NCBI GenBank assembly: GCA_016874735.1
Contig: VGTI01000003.1
Location: 124,001-188,000 of the forward strand
Length of the DNA stretch: 64,000 nucleotides
Source of the DNA: Deltaproteobacteria bacterium
Lineage (GTDB): Bacteria; Bdellovibrionota_B; Oligoflexia; Oligoflexales; CAIYRB01
Direction: 5' to 3'
The position numbers and the translations under genes were made by a program. The number at the start of each line of letters is the position of its first letter. Position 1 is the first letter of the stretch. Positions 35,498 to 43,922 of the stretch are shown in pieces. The notes beneath the pieces are model-generated. The model worked only from the letters and a program-made list of their open reading frames with translations. It was not told the DNA's origin and did not search any database.

Positions 35498-36464
35498 ATA
35501 CAAAGGACTCGTTCTTGCGGCGGGATTCGGTTCGAGACTGAAGCCATTGACTGACTATTATCCCAAACCCCTTGTGCCTTTTGCTGGGAATACGCCTCTA
35601 TCGCTTGCTATTTCAAAATTTGAAAATTTCGGTATCAAAGATATCGCAATAAATTGTCACTACCGATCCGACCAAATCCAACAAGCAGTAAACTCAATCC
35701 AAAGGTCAAATAGTAGTTTAAAACTAAAATTGTCTCATGAGCCAGATATTCTCGGTACCGGCGGCGCCCTCAACCCTTTGAAGACTTGGCTTGGCGACGC
35801 GTCCTTGGTGATAATTAACGGCGATGTAGTTTCGACGCTACGGCTTGAGGATTTAGTCCACGCCCACAAAGATCATGCCGCTTGTGCAACAATGGCCTTA
35901 CTTAGTTCTGTAATACCTGGGGAAAGTGCGGTTTATCACCGAGATGGAAAAATCAAGGCGATTACAAAAAAGGAACCTCTAGCCGGCGCGGTCCCGGGCA
36001 ATTTTGCCTGCGCCCAAGTTGTAAGCAGACAATTTTTAGAACTTTTACCTGCCGACGGCACTTTCGACATCATTTCCGAAGGATATCTCCCTGCATTAGC
36101 GGCCAACTTACCGATCGCGTCGTTCATCCACAAAGGCTATTGGCACGATTTAGGCACGCCTAAATCCTACTTCGGAGCGTTACTCAACCTATTTGATTTA
36201 GCCAGCAGCACTGCCAGTGAAAATTTTGCGACGAGCAAAATGGTTTTAGATCATCCTCGGCAAACCTTAATTCACCAAGAAGCTCGAATAGACTCGCTAG
36301 CCAAAATCGGGCCCAAGACCATTCTAGAAAAGGGGGCTACCGTGGCAAAAAATGCCGTGGTCATGGAGTCAGTTATACTCCCGGGTGCTCAAGTCGGCGC
36401 CGGAGAGAATATACATCGCATGATCATAGGCGCAGAGTTTAGACTAAACATTTCCTTTGACTAA
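35487..36464 (+). CDS. murU: MurU-like sugar-1-phosphate nucleotidyltransferase
   Basis: 325 residues. LVLAAGFGSRLKPLTDYYPK near residues 8-27 is the nucleotidyltransferase signature, and GTGGALNPL near 92-100 and INGDVVSTL near 110-118 complete the site. The C-terminal ~60 residues form a short left-handed helix-like segment (KTILEKGATVAKNAVVM). MurU makes UDP-MurNAc from MurNAc-1-phosphate and UTP, so together with the AmgK-like kinase the pair could recycle cell-wall sugar and bypass MurA/MurB. A mannose- or glucose-1-phosphate nucleotidyltransferase is possible. No strong ribosome-binding site is seen at 35487; translation is probably coupled to the preceding gene. Confidence 0.75.
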   Translation: MESKYKGLVLAAGFGSRLKPLTDYYPKPLVPFAGNTPLSLAISKFENFGIKDIAINCHYRSDQIQQAVNSIQRSNSSLKLKLSHEPDILGTGGALNPLKTWLGDASLVIINGDVVSTLRLEDLVHAHKDHAACATMALLSSVIPGESAVYHRDGKIKAITKKEPLAGAVPGNFACAQVVSRQFLELLPADGTFDIISEGYLPALAANLPIASFIHKGYWHDLGTPKSYFGALLNLFDLASSTASENFATSKMVLDHPRQTLIHQEARIDSLAKIGPKTILEKGATVAKNAVVMESVILPGAQVGAGENIHRMIIGAEFRLNISFD

Positions 36465-36603
36465 TCTAACTACAGACGACCATAGTTGGGGAAGATAAGT
36501 GGACGGTGCTGTAAAAACTTGCTTGGTCTTCTGCCTGACGACTGGTCTATCGTTAATTCTGGCCGGAACCAATGATTAAGACCTATCGTTTGCTGGTACC
36601 GCG
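36465..36603. other. Intergenic region; one possible tiny plus-strand ORF
   Basis: The gap from 36465 to 36790 is 326 bases. Apart from the small gene at 36604-36717, I see only a plus-strand ORF of 26 codons starting with GTG at 36499 and stopping at 36577-36579. It reads as a hydrophobic peptide (VFCLTTGLSLILAG) and has GGGGAAG just before the GTG. It is weak and could be chance. No tRNA, terminator or convincing promoter is seen. Confidence 0.25.
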
Positions 36604-36717
36604 TTATTTCAGCAACACTACCACATCTTTTGGTTTCCAAACCTCTGACTCATCTTTCTTTATATGAGTGCCTGGTTTGTTTTCGAAACCTACATCAGAT
36701 TCACGTGTGGAAGTCAT
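36604..36717 (-). CDS. Small hypothetical protein, 37 aa
   Basis: A short frame with a clean CGGAGG four bases before ATG 36717, ending in TAA. The peptide is hydrophilic: 9 Lys or Arg and 7 Asp or Glu, with a short hydrophobic end (KDVVVLLK). It has no membrane helix, signal peptide or Cys. It lies 73 bases downstream of the LysM lipoprotein gene on the same strand, so it may share its transcript. I do not recognise it. The good ribosome-binding site in an otherwise empty gap is the main reason for calling it. Confidence 0.45.
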   Translation of the reverse strand: MTSTRESDVGFENKPGTHIKKDESEVWKPKDVVVLLK

Positions 36718-36790
36718 CTTGCCTCCGTACAACGTTCTGATGGGTATCACACTATGAAGCCCTTCGACTTCGTCTTAGATCTAGTACTAA

Positions 36791-37921
36791 TTAAACTCTC
36801 AGTGCGTCGAGATTTTTCAATGTTTTGCTGTTTGTGATCAGCTTCTTAGCTGCGTTTGCGCCTTTGCCCGCGCTGCTTTCAGTGCTTTTTACTTTAACAA
36901 CTAACTTATTTGCCGGTTGGCTTTTGGAAAGAGCGACTTTTGCCGCGTCACTTTTAAATTTGGTAAGTGCTGCTTGTACTGCTCCTCGCGGAACATAGTA
37001 GACGGTGGAGCCAGATTGAACTACGTCGGGGTCGTCAATGTTGTCGTTGTGACGCCAAATGGAGCGCCATCCTGAGGTTTCGCCGTAAACACGTTTTGAA
37101 ATCGTTGCGAGCGTGTCGCCCGGTTGTACTTGTTCTTCTGCACGCTGAACTGCGTCGTAAGCCTTTGCGAAAGCGAGTGCGCTGTCTTCGAGGGTGTAAT
37201 AGATCACGTCACCTGGGTAGATTTTGCTTGGATTTGCAAGTCCGCTGAGTGTGGCCATTTCTTGCCAGTGACTTGGCGCACCGTAAATCTTTTGCGAAAT
37301 TTTGGCGAGCGTGTCGCCTGGTTCAACGATGTAGGCCATCTTCGAGCCTAGCTCAGGAAGGCCGGCTGCTGCCGGAGATCCGCCTGGCTGCTGCGGCAGT
37401 GCCGTTGAAGCGGGTCCGGGTGCTGCTGCGGCTGGTGCCGCCGCTGGTGCAGCAGAAGCAGTTGAGTTGGCTGGTGCCGTTGTGGCGGCATCGCCTGCTG
37501 GCGCTGCTGCGGCGCCGTCGGCTGGTGCTGCTGCATCGCCGGTAGCGGCTTCGGCTGTAGCATTATCGCCAGCTGGTTGTTGGCCATTCATCTCAGTGAT
37601 GATGTCCTGTAAATCGTTTTCGCCAGAGCCTGAAGCTCCAGCGTTGGCAACTGCTTCCGCGTTTTCTCCGCCAGAAGCAGCATTGGCTGCCTCGGCGTCT
37701 GCGGATGCACCACCATCCTCCGCAGCAGCGTTGTTTCCACCGCTACCGTCGCCTTCTTCTCCAGCAGCGGCATCACCGCCACCAGATTCATCTGCGACCT
37801 GGTTCTCCGATCCTTCAACTGCTTCTTCAGTTCCCTGATCGCCGGAACAACCGACGATCCCGAAACTGAATGACAGCGCCAGGAGCGAAGCGCCAAGCCA
37901 GCGCCTCCCGAACATTCTCAT
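36791..37921 (-). CDS. LysM-domain lipoprotein
   Basis: 376 residues. A signal peptide ends in the lipobox IVGC (Cys25), so it is probably a lipoprotein. Residues ~28-190 are a low-complexity Ala/Gly/Pro/Asp/Glu linker. Two LysM domains follow, beginning about YIVEPGDTLAKISQKIYGA (near 198) and VQPGDTLATISKRVYGE (near 265). LysM binds N-acetylglucosamine in peptidoglycan. The C-terminal tail is Lys-rich. ATG 37921 has GGAGG six bases upstream. It is divergent from the membrane protein at 38226, with about 300 bases between. The role is probably structural anchoring of the envelope; no catalytic domain is present. Confidence 0.85.
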   Translation of the reverse strand: MRMFGRRWLGASLLALSFSFGIVGCSGDQGTEEAVEGSENQVADESGGGDAAAGEEGDGSGGNNAAAEDGGASADAEAANAASGGENAEAVANAGASGSGENDLQDIITEMNGQQPAGDNATAEAATGDAAAPADGAAAAPAGDAATTAPANSTASAAPAAAPAAAAPGPASTALPQQPGGSPAAAGLPELGSKMAYIVEPGDTLAKISQKIYGAPSHWQEMATLSGLANPSKIYPGDVIYYTLEDSALAFAKAYDAVQRAEEQVQPGDTLATISKRVYGETSGWRSIWRHNDNIDDPDVVQSGSTVYYVPRGAVQAALTKFKSDAAKVALSKSQPANKLVVKVKSTESSAGKGANAAKKLITNSKTLKNLDALRV

Positions 37922-38225
37922 TTCAGTCCTCCAACAAAAAAGTTAAGACACTAGATCTCGAAAGAGGTTTCGGCACCCCCTATAAAGACCTTTAGTTTAT
38001 TAGAGGCGGATTCTCTGAAACCCGCAAGGGGCAATGTTTTCCACCTCTGAACCAGGGGAAAATGCCTGCTCACCAGACAAACAACAGCGCGCAGAATGCT
38101 AGACAAAGCCCTTCATCTGCTCATTCAAAACGAGTGAATAGCCTGTATAGGCACTGTACAGGCACTTGCACAAGCCGGACACAACCATCGGTATTTTTTG
38201 TATTTTTTCACACATTTCGCACGGC
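37922..38225. other. Divergent intergenic region with a short inverted repeat
   Basis: About 304 bases between the divergent LysM and membrane-protein genes. It holds an inverted repeat GCCTGTA at 38141-38147 with TACAGGC at 38157-38163 (seven pairs), possibly an operator. An in-frame TTG at 38166 could extend the membrane protein by 20 residues. No promoter with good hexamers was found, and no RNA gene. Confidence 0.3.
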
Positions 38226-39119
38226 ATGGATCTTGCTCAATTTGCCATGGTTGCTGCGAACGATGTACCCGTGGATGCTCTTATGATCACTCTAGTTGCC
38301 GTGCTAACAGCCTTGTTTGCAATTCTTTCAATAGCCACTATTGGGACTCTGAAGCGACAAGCTCGCATCATTCATGCCATTGCCCTACAAGGTTGCGCAC
38401 GCTGGCTTCCGGCCGTCGCTCTGGCAGCTTACGTCGGCCTCCTGCTAGCCTGTCTCTTTAAAGGCACGGCCTCACATGTTGGATTTCAGTCTTTGGTTGT
38501 TGAGCTAAGGCCGGCCGAGGCGTGTATCTTACTGCTGAGTGCGCTGATATTTGCGACGAAATTCGTGAATTTTGGTGCTTTCGCTACAACCCTCTTGTAT
38601 TTGTTTTTCTTGAGTTCTCATGCAGCCGGGCTATCAAGAGCTGCTGATGTGTGTTTTTTGCTATCTCAACTTGTCCTCCTTTTCATGGGAGATAAGGCTA
38701 GCTGGCAACAGTCGGGAGCAAACGGTTATGGTGTCGTAGCCCGCAGGATTGGCATAACAACTCTCTGGCTGGGGTCCGTGATTGGTATCTCGTTAGCTTT
38801 ATTTTCTATCGAAGATGTCAGAAGCTTTCTCGTAGTAAAACTACAGTTGCGACTGTCCAAATCTCTGATAATCGTCATCTTACTATCCGTTTTGGTAGGC
38901 TGGTCGGCAGCCGGCATTAGGTCCCTGAGGCCCTTTCTAATTCCACTGTTGGCTCTACCCACAATCTTGGCTATTGAAGCGGTCGTTCCCATGGGTTCGA
39001 CCCTCTCCGTGGTGATATTCTTGGTGGCACTTAGTGTCTCCTGGGCGACCTCCGAGCGACGCTATCGTCCTAATCCAAGAATTGACGGCTACTTTTCGCG
39101 CAAGATATCCTATAGGTAG
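38226..39119 (+). CDS. Polytopic inner-membrane protein, unknown function
   Basis: 297 residues from ATG 38226, with about eight hydrophobic helices spread over its length, for example ALMITLVAVLTALFAILS, WLPAVALAAYVGLLLACLF and LIIVILLSVLVGWSA. Loops are short and it ends in a basic, arginine-rich tail (RRYRPNPRIDGYFSRK). I see no transporter signature motif. The start is uncertain: no ribosome-binding site is clear, and TTG 38166 or ATG 38283 are alternatives. It lies about 145 bases upstream of rsmH on the same strand and could be the first gene of the dcw transcript. Confidence 0.65.
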   Translation: MDLAQFAMVAANDVPVDALMITLVAVLTALFAILSIATIGTLKRQARIIHAIALQGCARWLPAVALAAYVGLLLACLFKGTASHVGFQSLVVELRPAEACILLLSALIFATKFVNFGAFATTLLYLFFLSSHAAGLSRAADVCFLLSQLVLLFMGDKASWQQSGANGYGVVARRIGITTLWLGSVIGISLALFSIEDVRSFLVVKLQLRLSKSLIIVILLSVLVGWSAAGIRSLRPFLIPLLALPTILAIEAVVPMGSTLSVVIFLVALSVSWATSERRYRPNPRIDGYFSRKISYR

Positions 39120-39263
39120 CGATTTATAAGGTACGGTGCCTCAATAAGTGAAACTTTCCTGATACCCACCCTTTGCGCTTCCTCAATTACTACCAACAAA
39201 TCGTCGACAACATGTTGGTTCACCTGCTAGTTCCTTAGTGTTTTCTATTAAAAGGAAATTCGC

Positions 39264-40235
39264 CTGAGTCAACCGCATCAAAAACACACTTCGGTCTTAC
39301 TAAATGAGCTGGTAGACGCAATGGCCTTGAACCGAGGGGACATTGCCATTGACTGTACCCTGGGCGCTGGTGGCCATACCAAAGCCCTTCTTGAAAAAGT
39401 CGGTCCCAGCGGACTAGTAATCGGTATCGATCAGGACGCAGAAGCTTTATCGATAGCTAGTGAGCGCCTTTCGTCCTATCTGGTTCAAGGGAATTTAAAA
39501 TTAGTCAAAGCGCGTTTCTCTGAGCTGTCGCGGATAGTTGATCAATTTGACTTAAGTGGGAAAATTCAGGGTATATGCGCCGATATTGGCGTTTCCAGTA
39601 TGCACCTTGACCAAGCCTCCAGGGGATTCTCCTTTCAAGGTGACGGCCCCCTCGACATGCGTATGGATCAATCAGCAGGCCGCTCTGCGGCAGATTTTAT
39701 AGCTGAGGCTGACGAAGCGACTTTGGTGACGGTTTTTCGAGAATTTGGCGAAGAGCCAAAAGCCCGACAAATAGCAAGAAAGATCCTTGAGACCCGAGCG
39801 CTCGCGCCAATCACATCGACCCTTCAGCTTGCAGAACTCGTGAAGATTGCCGCAAGGTATCCAACTGCGAGTCGACGTCATCCGGCAACGAAAGTCTTTC
39901 AGGCTCTTAGAATCGTAGTCAACGATGAACTTGCCGAACTAGACACTCTGCTCGATTCAGGTTTAGAAGCGCTTAGACCGAGCGGTCGTTTTGCCGTAAT
40001 TAGCTTTCACTCGCTAGAAGACCGACGTGTTAAGCAAAAGTTTGTTTCATTTGCCGGAAAATCGAATAAGAGCGCTGTTCCCCGAGATCTACCAATTACT
40101 GCCGCTGCGCTTAGAGAACTAATTGACGCAAAAGCTGATATAATAAAACCCTTCCCCATAGTCGCTACTACTTCTGAAATTGCCTCGAACCCTCGCTCGC
40201 GTAGCGCCAAGTTGCGCGTAATCACAAAACTTTAA
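39264..40235 (+). CDS. rsmH: 16S rRNA m4C1402 methyltransferase RsmH, non-AUG start
   Basis: A class I SAM methyltransferase that modifies C1402 of 16S rRNA. GAGGHTKAL is the SAM-binding loop; GVSSMHLDQASRGFSF and DGPLDMRMD follow, as does RPSGRFAVISFHSLEDRRVK. From the first ATG (39321) the protein would lack the conserved N-terminus. The same frame continues upstream through HTSVLLNEL, which RsmH proteins have, back to a stop before 39252. The best start there is CTG 39264, with AAGGA about seven bases upstream; ATT 39258 is too close to it. That gives 323 residues. It opens the dcw cluster; no mraZ precedes it. Confidence 0.88.
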   Translation: MSQPHQKHTSVLLNELVDAMALNRGDIAIDCTLGAGGHTKALLEKVGPSGLVIGIDQDAEALSIASERLSSYLVQGNLKLVKARFSELSRIVDQFDLSGKIQGICADIGVSSMHLDQASRGFSFQGDGPLDMRMDQSAGRSAADFIAEADEATLVTVFREFGEEPKARQIARKILETRALAPITSTLQLAELVKIAARYPTASRRHPATKVFQALRIVVNDELAELDTLLDSGLEALRPSGRFAVISFHSLEDRRVKQKFVSFAGKSNKSAVPRDLPITAAALRELIDAKADIIKPFPIVATTSEIASNPRSRSAKLRVITKL

Positions 40236-40270
40236 ATTATTTTCTATTTATATTAGACTTGAGGTTAGAA

Positions 40271-40552
40271 ATGAGCCAAAGAACCACTACGCCATGGACA
40301 GCCTCCACCCTTGTTATTGGAGTATGTTTGGTTCTAGTCTCCTTTGCGATGGTCCGGATACATCTTCGCGTTCAGACTACGATGATTGGATACGAGATTG
40401 GTCATCTTAAGGCCTCAGAAGCTCGGCTTATTGAGACACGTAACGCGCTGAAGATGCAATTAGCAAAAATGACAACTCAGAAGCATTTACAACGCATCAT
40501 TCAAGTCAACGCTCCTAAAGGGGCTCCTGAAGGAATCTTTGCTCTTAAGTGA
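40271..40552 (+). CDS. ftsL: Cell division protein FtsL
   Basis: 93 residues with a short cytoplasmic N-terminus, one membrane helix at about 14-30 (STLVIGVCLVLVSFAMV) and a periplasmic coiled-coil containing TMIGYEIGHLKASEARLIET. This is the FtsL topology; sequence conservation is low in the family, so position between rsmH and ftsI carries much weight. It forms a complex with FtsB and FtsQ. ATG 40271 has GAGG seven bases upstream. The final codon region overlaps the ftsI start. Confidence 0.78.
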   Translation: MSQRTTTPWTASTLVIGVCLVLVSFAMVRIHLRVQTTMIGYEIGHLKASEARLIETRNALKMQLAKMTTQKHLQRIIQVNAPKGAPEGIFALK

Positions 40553-42384
40553 TCTCCGCAACCAAAAAACTCTGGTCATTTCTTTTCGGGAGACCGAGTA
40601 GGACCCAGGCCGGCAGTTTTAGGGGCGATCGCGCAAGACTAGTTCAGTGGTCAATCTGGGGAATTTTCTGCGCTATTTTTGTTCGAGCCATCGTTCTCCA
40701 TATTTTTCCAACTCAGGCTGATACCCTTCAACATATTGCCGACAATCAATATCAGCGAGAAATCACCCTCGCTCCCAGTCGGGGCAATGTTTTCGATCAT
40801 CGTGGCGAGCCCCTTGCGATCAGCGTTAAAAGGCCCTCTCTGGCCATTAATCCTCGAATTTTCCGGCCTAATCATTCTGAAATTCATCAGCTAGCCAAGA
40901 CGTTAAAGATTACCCCACAGACGGTTCGCAATCTATCACATCGCAAGGGTTACTTTGCTTGGGTGGCGCGACAACTTGATCAAAGGGTCGCCGATGCTGC
41001 GATGAATCTGGGGATTGTCGGCCTCGTTGAGATAAACGAGCCGGCTAGATTTTACCCCGCAGGGGGTGCGGCGGCCCAAATTCTGGGATTCACTGGACTC
41101 GACAATGGTGGCCTCGCCGGTTTAGAGCGACAATTCGATCGCGATCTTAGGGGAAAAGGCGTCAAGGTCATGGCAAGTAAAGACGCCCGCGGCAACTTTA
41201 TCGTAAATGAAACGGTAGGCGCAGCCCCCGAGCGTACGGGCAATAGCATCATGCTTACCATCGACAGTGTGATCCAGGAAATTGCTGAGGAAGAACTTGC
41301 CGCAGGAGTTAAACAATCGATGGCTCAAAAGGGCTTTGCGATTGTCTCAGACCCTCATACAGGACGCATTCTTGCTGTTGCTAATTATCCCTCTTTTGAT
41401 CCAAATCACAGCCGCAACGTAAAACTTGAACAGGCAAGGAATGCGGCATTCCTCGATACTTTTGAACCAGGCTCAGTCATCAAGCCATTCATAATTGCTC
41501 AAGCGATTGAGAATAAAAGTACTTATCCTGAAGAACTGCACAACTGCGATAGTGGCTCCTTGCGAATCGGCAACCATACGATTCATGACACACACGGCTC
41601 AGACAAACTGACTACGGGTGAGACACTGATCCGCTCAAGTAATATTTGCACTTATAAGATAGCCAGTCAGATGGGGCGACAGTCCACGTACAACGCCCTG
41701 ATCGGATTTGGGTTTGCAGGCAAAAATAGTCTTTTAGGATTTCCCGGAGAAGCCTCTGGCTACGTTACTGACTTCCATAAGTGGGCTCAAATCAGATTTG
41801 CAAACGTATCATTTGGTCATGGCTTTGCCGTAACTGGTCTGGAGCTAGTTCAGGCCATGGGGGCTTTGGCTAACGGTGGCCACCTTATGAAACCTGCGCT
41901 GGTCGAACGTATCGTATCGTCGGATGGCCTACTGGTTAGTAGCGCGAGCACTAAGGTCGTGCGCGATGTGGTTTCACCGTCGACGGCAAGAACTATGCGT
42001 AATCTTTTGCAAAAAGTGGTTACCGATGCTCACGGCACCGGGAAAAAGGCTCGCGCGCTGAGCTACAGCACAGCTGGTAAGACTGGTACTGCTCAGAAGG
42101 TGGATCCTGGCATCAAAGGCTATGCAAAGGGCAAGTATATTGCTAGCTTCGTCGGTTTTTCCCCGGTGGAGGACCCCCATCTCGTCGTGTATGTGATGAT
42201 CGACGAACCGGGCGGAAAACTCTATTATGGTGGCGAAGTTGCTGGACCAATCTTTGCCCGTATCGTTGAACGGAGTCTCCGTTATTTAAATGTCGCACCA
42301 GATCTGCCGGCGATTCCTGATAGGGCTACACAACCACCCCTGGCGATCCGTGAACCAAATGGATCTCATGTTAAAAAAATGTGA
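40549..42384 (+). CDS. ftsI: Peptidoglycan transpeptidase FtsI (PBP3)
   Basis: 611 residues. One N-terminal membrane helix (about 33-48) precedes a pedestal domain, then the transpeptidase with SVIK (near 307, acyl-serine), SSN (near 362) and KTGTAQ (near 509). No PASTA domains. It crosslinks septal peptidoglycan. The GTG start at 40549 overlaps the ftsL stop. The murE gene begins inside its 3' end, so the three genes are translationally linked. Confidence 0.94.
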   Translation: MISATKKLWSFLFGRPSRTQAGSFRGDRARLVQWSIWGIFCAIFVRAIVLHIFPTQADTLQHIADNQYQREITLAPSRGNVFDHRGEPLAISVKRPSLAINPRIFRPNHSEIHQLAKTLKITPQTVRNLSHRKGYFAWVARQLDQRVADAAMNLGIVGLVEINEPARFYPAGGAAAQILGFTGLDNGGLAGLERQFDRDLRGKGVKVMASKDARGNFIVNETVGAAPERTGNSIMLTIDSVIQEIAEEELAAGVKQSMAQKGFAIVSDPHTGRILAVANYPSFDPNHSRNVKLEQARNAAFLDTFEPGSVIKPFIIAQAIENKSTYPEELHNCDSGSLRIGNHTIHDTHGSDKLTTGETLIRSSNICTYKIASQMGRQSTYNALIGFGFAGKNSLLGFPGEASGYVTDFHKWAQIRFANVSFGHGFAVTGLELVQAMGALANGGHLMKPALVERIVSSDGLLVSSASTKVVRDVVSPSTARTMRNLLQKVVTDAHGTGKKARALSYSTAGKTGTAQKVDPGIKGYAKGKYIASFVGFSPVEDPHLVVYVMIDEPGGKLYYGGEVAGPIFARIVERSLRYLNVAPDLPAIPDRATQPPLAIREPNGSHVKKM

Positions 42385-43912
42385 AATATCAGCCTTAGAT
42401 GCTGTAAAAGCGCTGAGATCTGCTGGTCTTTTAATTGCAAAATGTGAAAAACCTCTCAGCAGCTCGAAGAGTGCCATCAGCACTGATTCACGCAAGGTAG
42501 TACGGGGCTCGATTTTCATTGCGATAAAAGGATCTCACCACGATGGGCATGATCATTTAGATCTATTATCAGGCTGTGGGCTTTCGCTCATAGTAAGTGA
42601 GCAGGCGCCTCCTTCCGATGCAAATTGGCCCAAGAACACACCGTGGATTCAAGTGAAGGATTCGCGTAAAGCCTGGAGTTTTCTGGCCTCGGAGTCGTTC
42701 AACTCGCCTCAAACTCAATTGCGCTTAGTCGCCGTAACGGGAACTAATGGCAAGACTAGCACGGTTTGGATGGTGGCAGAGTTGCTTCGGAGCGTTGGGA
42801 TTCGCTGCATGACCATCGGCACCCTCGGAGCCTACTTGGAGGATCAGCGTCTTCCTACAGGACATACCACACCGGATCCAGATATACTTTTTGGATTGCT
42901 TAATTTTGCCGTCGAACAAGGCGTGTCCGTGGTCGCTATGGAGGCATCCTCACACGCTCTTGCTCAGGAAAAACTTGCGCCTCTCACCTTTGATGCCATG
43001 GCTTTTACAAGCTTTTCCCGTGATCATTTAGACTATCACCACACTCTAGAGGAATACTGGAATTGCAAATGGCGCCTATTTTCGGAATTAGGAAAACCGC
43101 AAGCATTGTGCCTGTTTTCCACAACTCTTGGCAAAGTCCCTACTCTACCAAAACTCGCGAATCCCAACTCAGGGATTTACGGGGATTCAGCTCAGGTTTC
43201 AAAAGACTCAAATTTGCCGTCAGCCGACTGGAGGCGTTACACCTATCAGATCGAATCTTCTAATTTCTGTGGTAGCAATGTTTCCCTGATGGCTGACGCT
43301 ACCGAAATCGAGTCAGGATTCGTTCCTTATTTTGCAAAACATGCGATTGATAATTTTGCCGCCGCATTCCTGATCGCATCTCATGTTAGTAGTGCCTACC
43401 TCATTAGTTCCAAAAATTGGAACACGTTACGACCCGTTCCAGGTCGTCTGGAGCAGATTCTAGTGCCGGGTCAACCTCCCGTGATTGTTGACTATGCGCA
43501 TACCCCCGATGCTTTAGAAAAGACTCTGCTTGTGCTGAGGCCCCTAGTTAAAGGCAGGTTGTACGTTGTATTTGGTTGCGGTGGTAACCGCGACAAGGGA
43601 AAACGGCCTTTAATGGGAGAAATTGCAGACCGGCTAGCTGATTATGTGATCGTCACCTCAGACAACCCTCGTCGTGAGGATCCCGACAAGATCATAGAGG
43701 ATATATGTGCAGGCATGAAAGGTCGTGCAATCGTTAACATTGAGGTTAATCGAGAGCTCGCGATCCGTAAATCAGTCGTCTCTGCATCCGCAAATGACCT
43801 AATTTTGATAGCTGGAAAAGGTCACGAGACTGAACAAATATTTTCAGACAAAACAGTACCTTTTGATGATCGTTTGATGGCACGCAAAGCGTTGCTTGCC
43901 CGCCGAAACTAA
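42359..43912 (+). CDS. murE: UDP-MurNAc-tripeptide synthetase MurE, meso-DAP type
   Basis: 518 residues. ATP-binding GTNGKT lies near 127-132. SDNPRREDP near 434-442 has the DNPR motif, which marks the enzymes that add meso-diaminopimelate, so the wall should be DAP-type. An N-terminal STDSRKV stretch matches the UDP-binding domain. ATG 42359 is taken as the start; ATG 42368 is nearly as good. It overlaps the end of ftsI by 26 bases. It acts in the cytoplasm before MurF. Confidence 0.93.
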   Translation: MDLMLKKCEISALDAVKALRSAGLLIAKCEKPLSSSKSAISTDSRKVVRGSIFIAIKGSHHDGHDHLDLLSGCGLSLIVSEQAPPSDANWPKNTPWIQVKDSRKAWSFLASESFNSPQTQLRLVAVTGTNGKTSTVWMVAELLRSVGIRCMTIGTLGAYLEDQRLPTGHTTPDPDILFGLLNFAVEQGVSVVAMEASSHALAQEKLAPLTFDAMAFTSFSRDHLDYHHTLEEYWNCKWRLFSELGKPQALCLFSTTLGKVPTLPKLANPNSGIYGDSAQVSKDSNLPSADWRRYTYQIESSNFCGSNVSLMADATEIESGFVPYFAKHAIDNFAAAFLIASHVSSAYLISSKNWNTLRPVPGRLEQILVPGQPPVIVDYAHTPDALEKTLLVLRPLVKGRLYVVFGCGGNRDKGKRPLMGEIADRLADYVIVTSDNPRREDPDKIIEDICAGMKGRAIVNIEVNRELAIRKSVVSASANDLILIAGKGHETEQIFSDKTVPFDDRLMARKALLARRN

Positions 43913-43922
43913 AGGGGGATTT

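Noticed and set aside
37467-37838. Plus-strand Ala/Pro-rich frame opposite the LysM gene
   Set aside because: It is the antisense of an Ala/Gly/Pro repeat linker, which makes long open frames by composition alone.
38062-38286. 74-codon plus-strand frame before the membrane protein
   Set aside because: Overlaps the start of the longer membrane protein, has no ribosome-binding site and no recognisable features.
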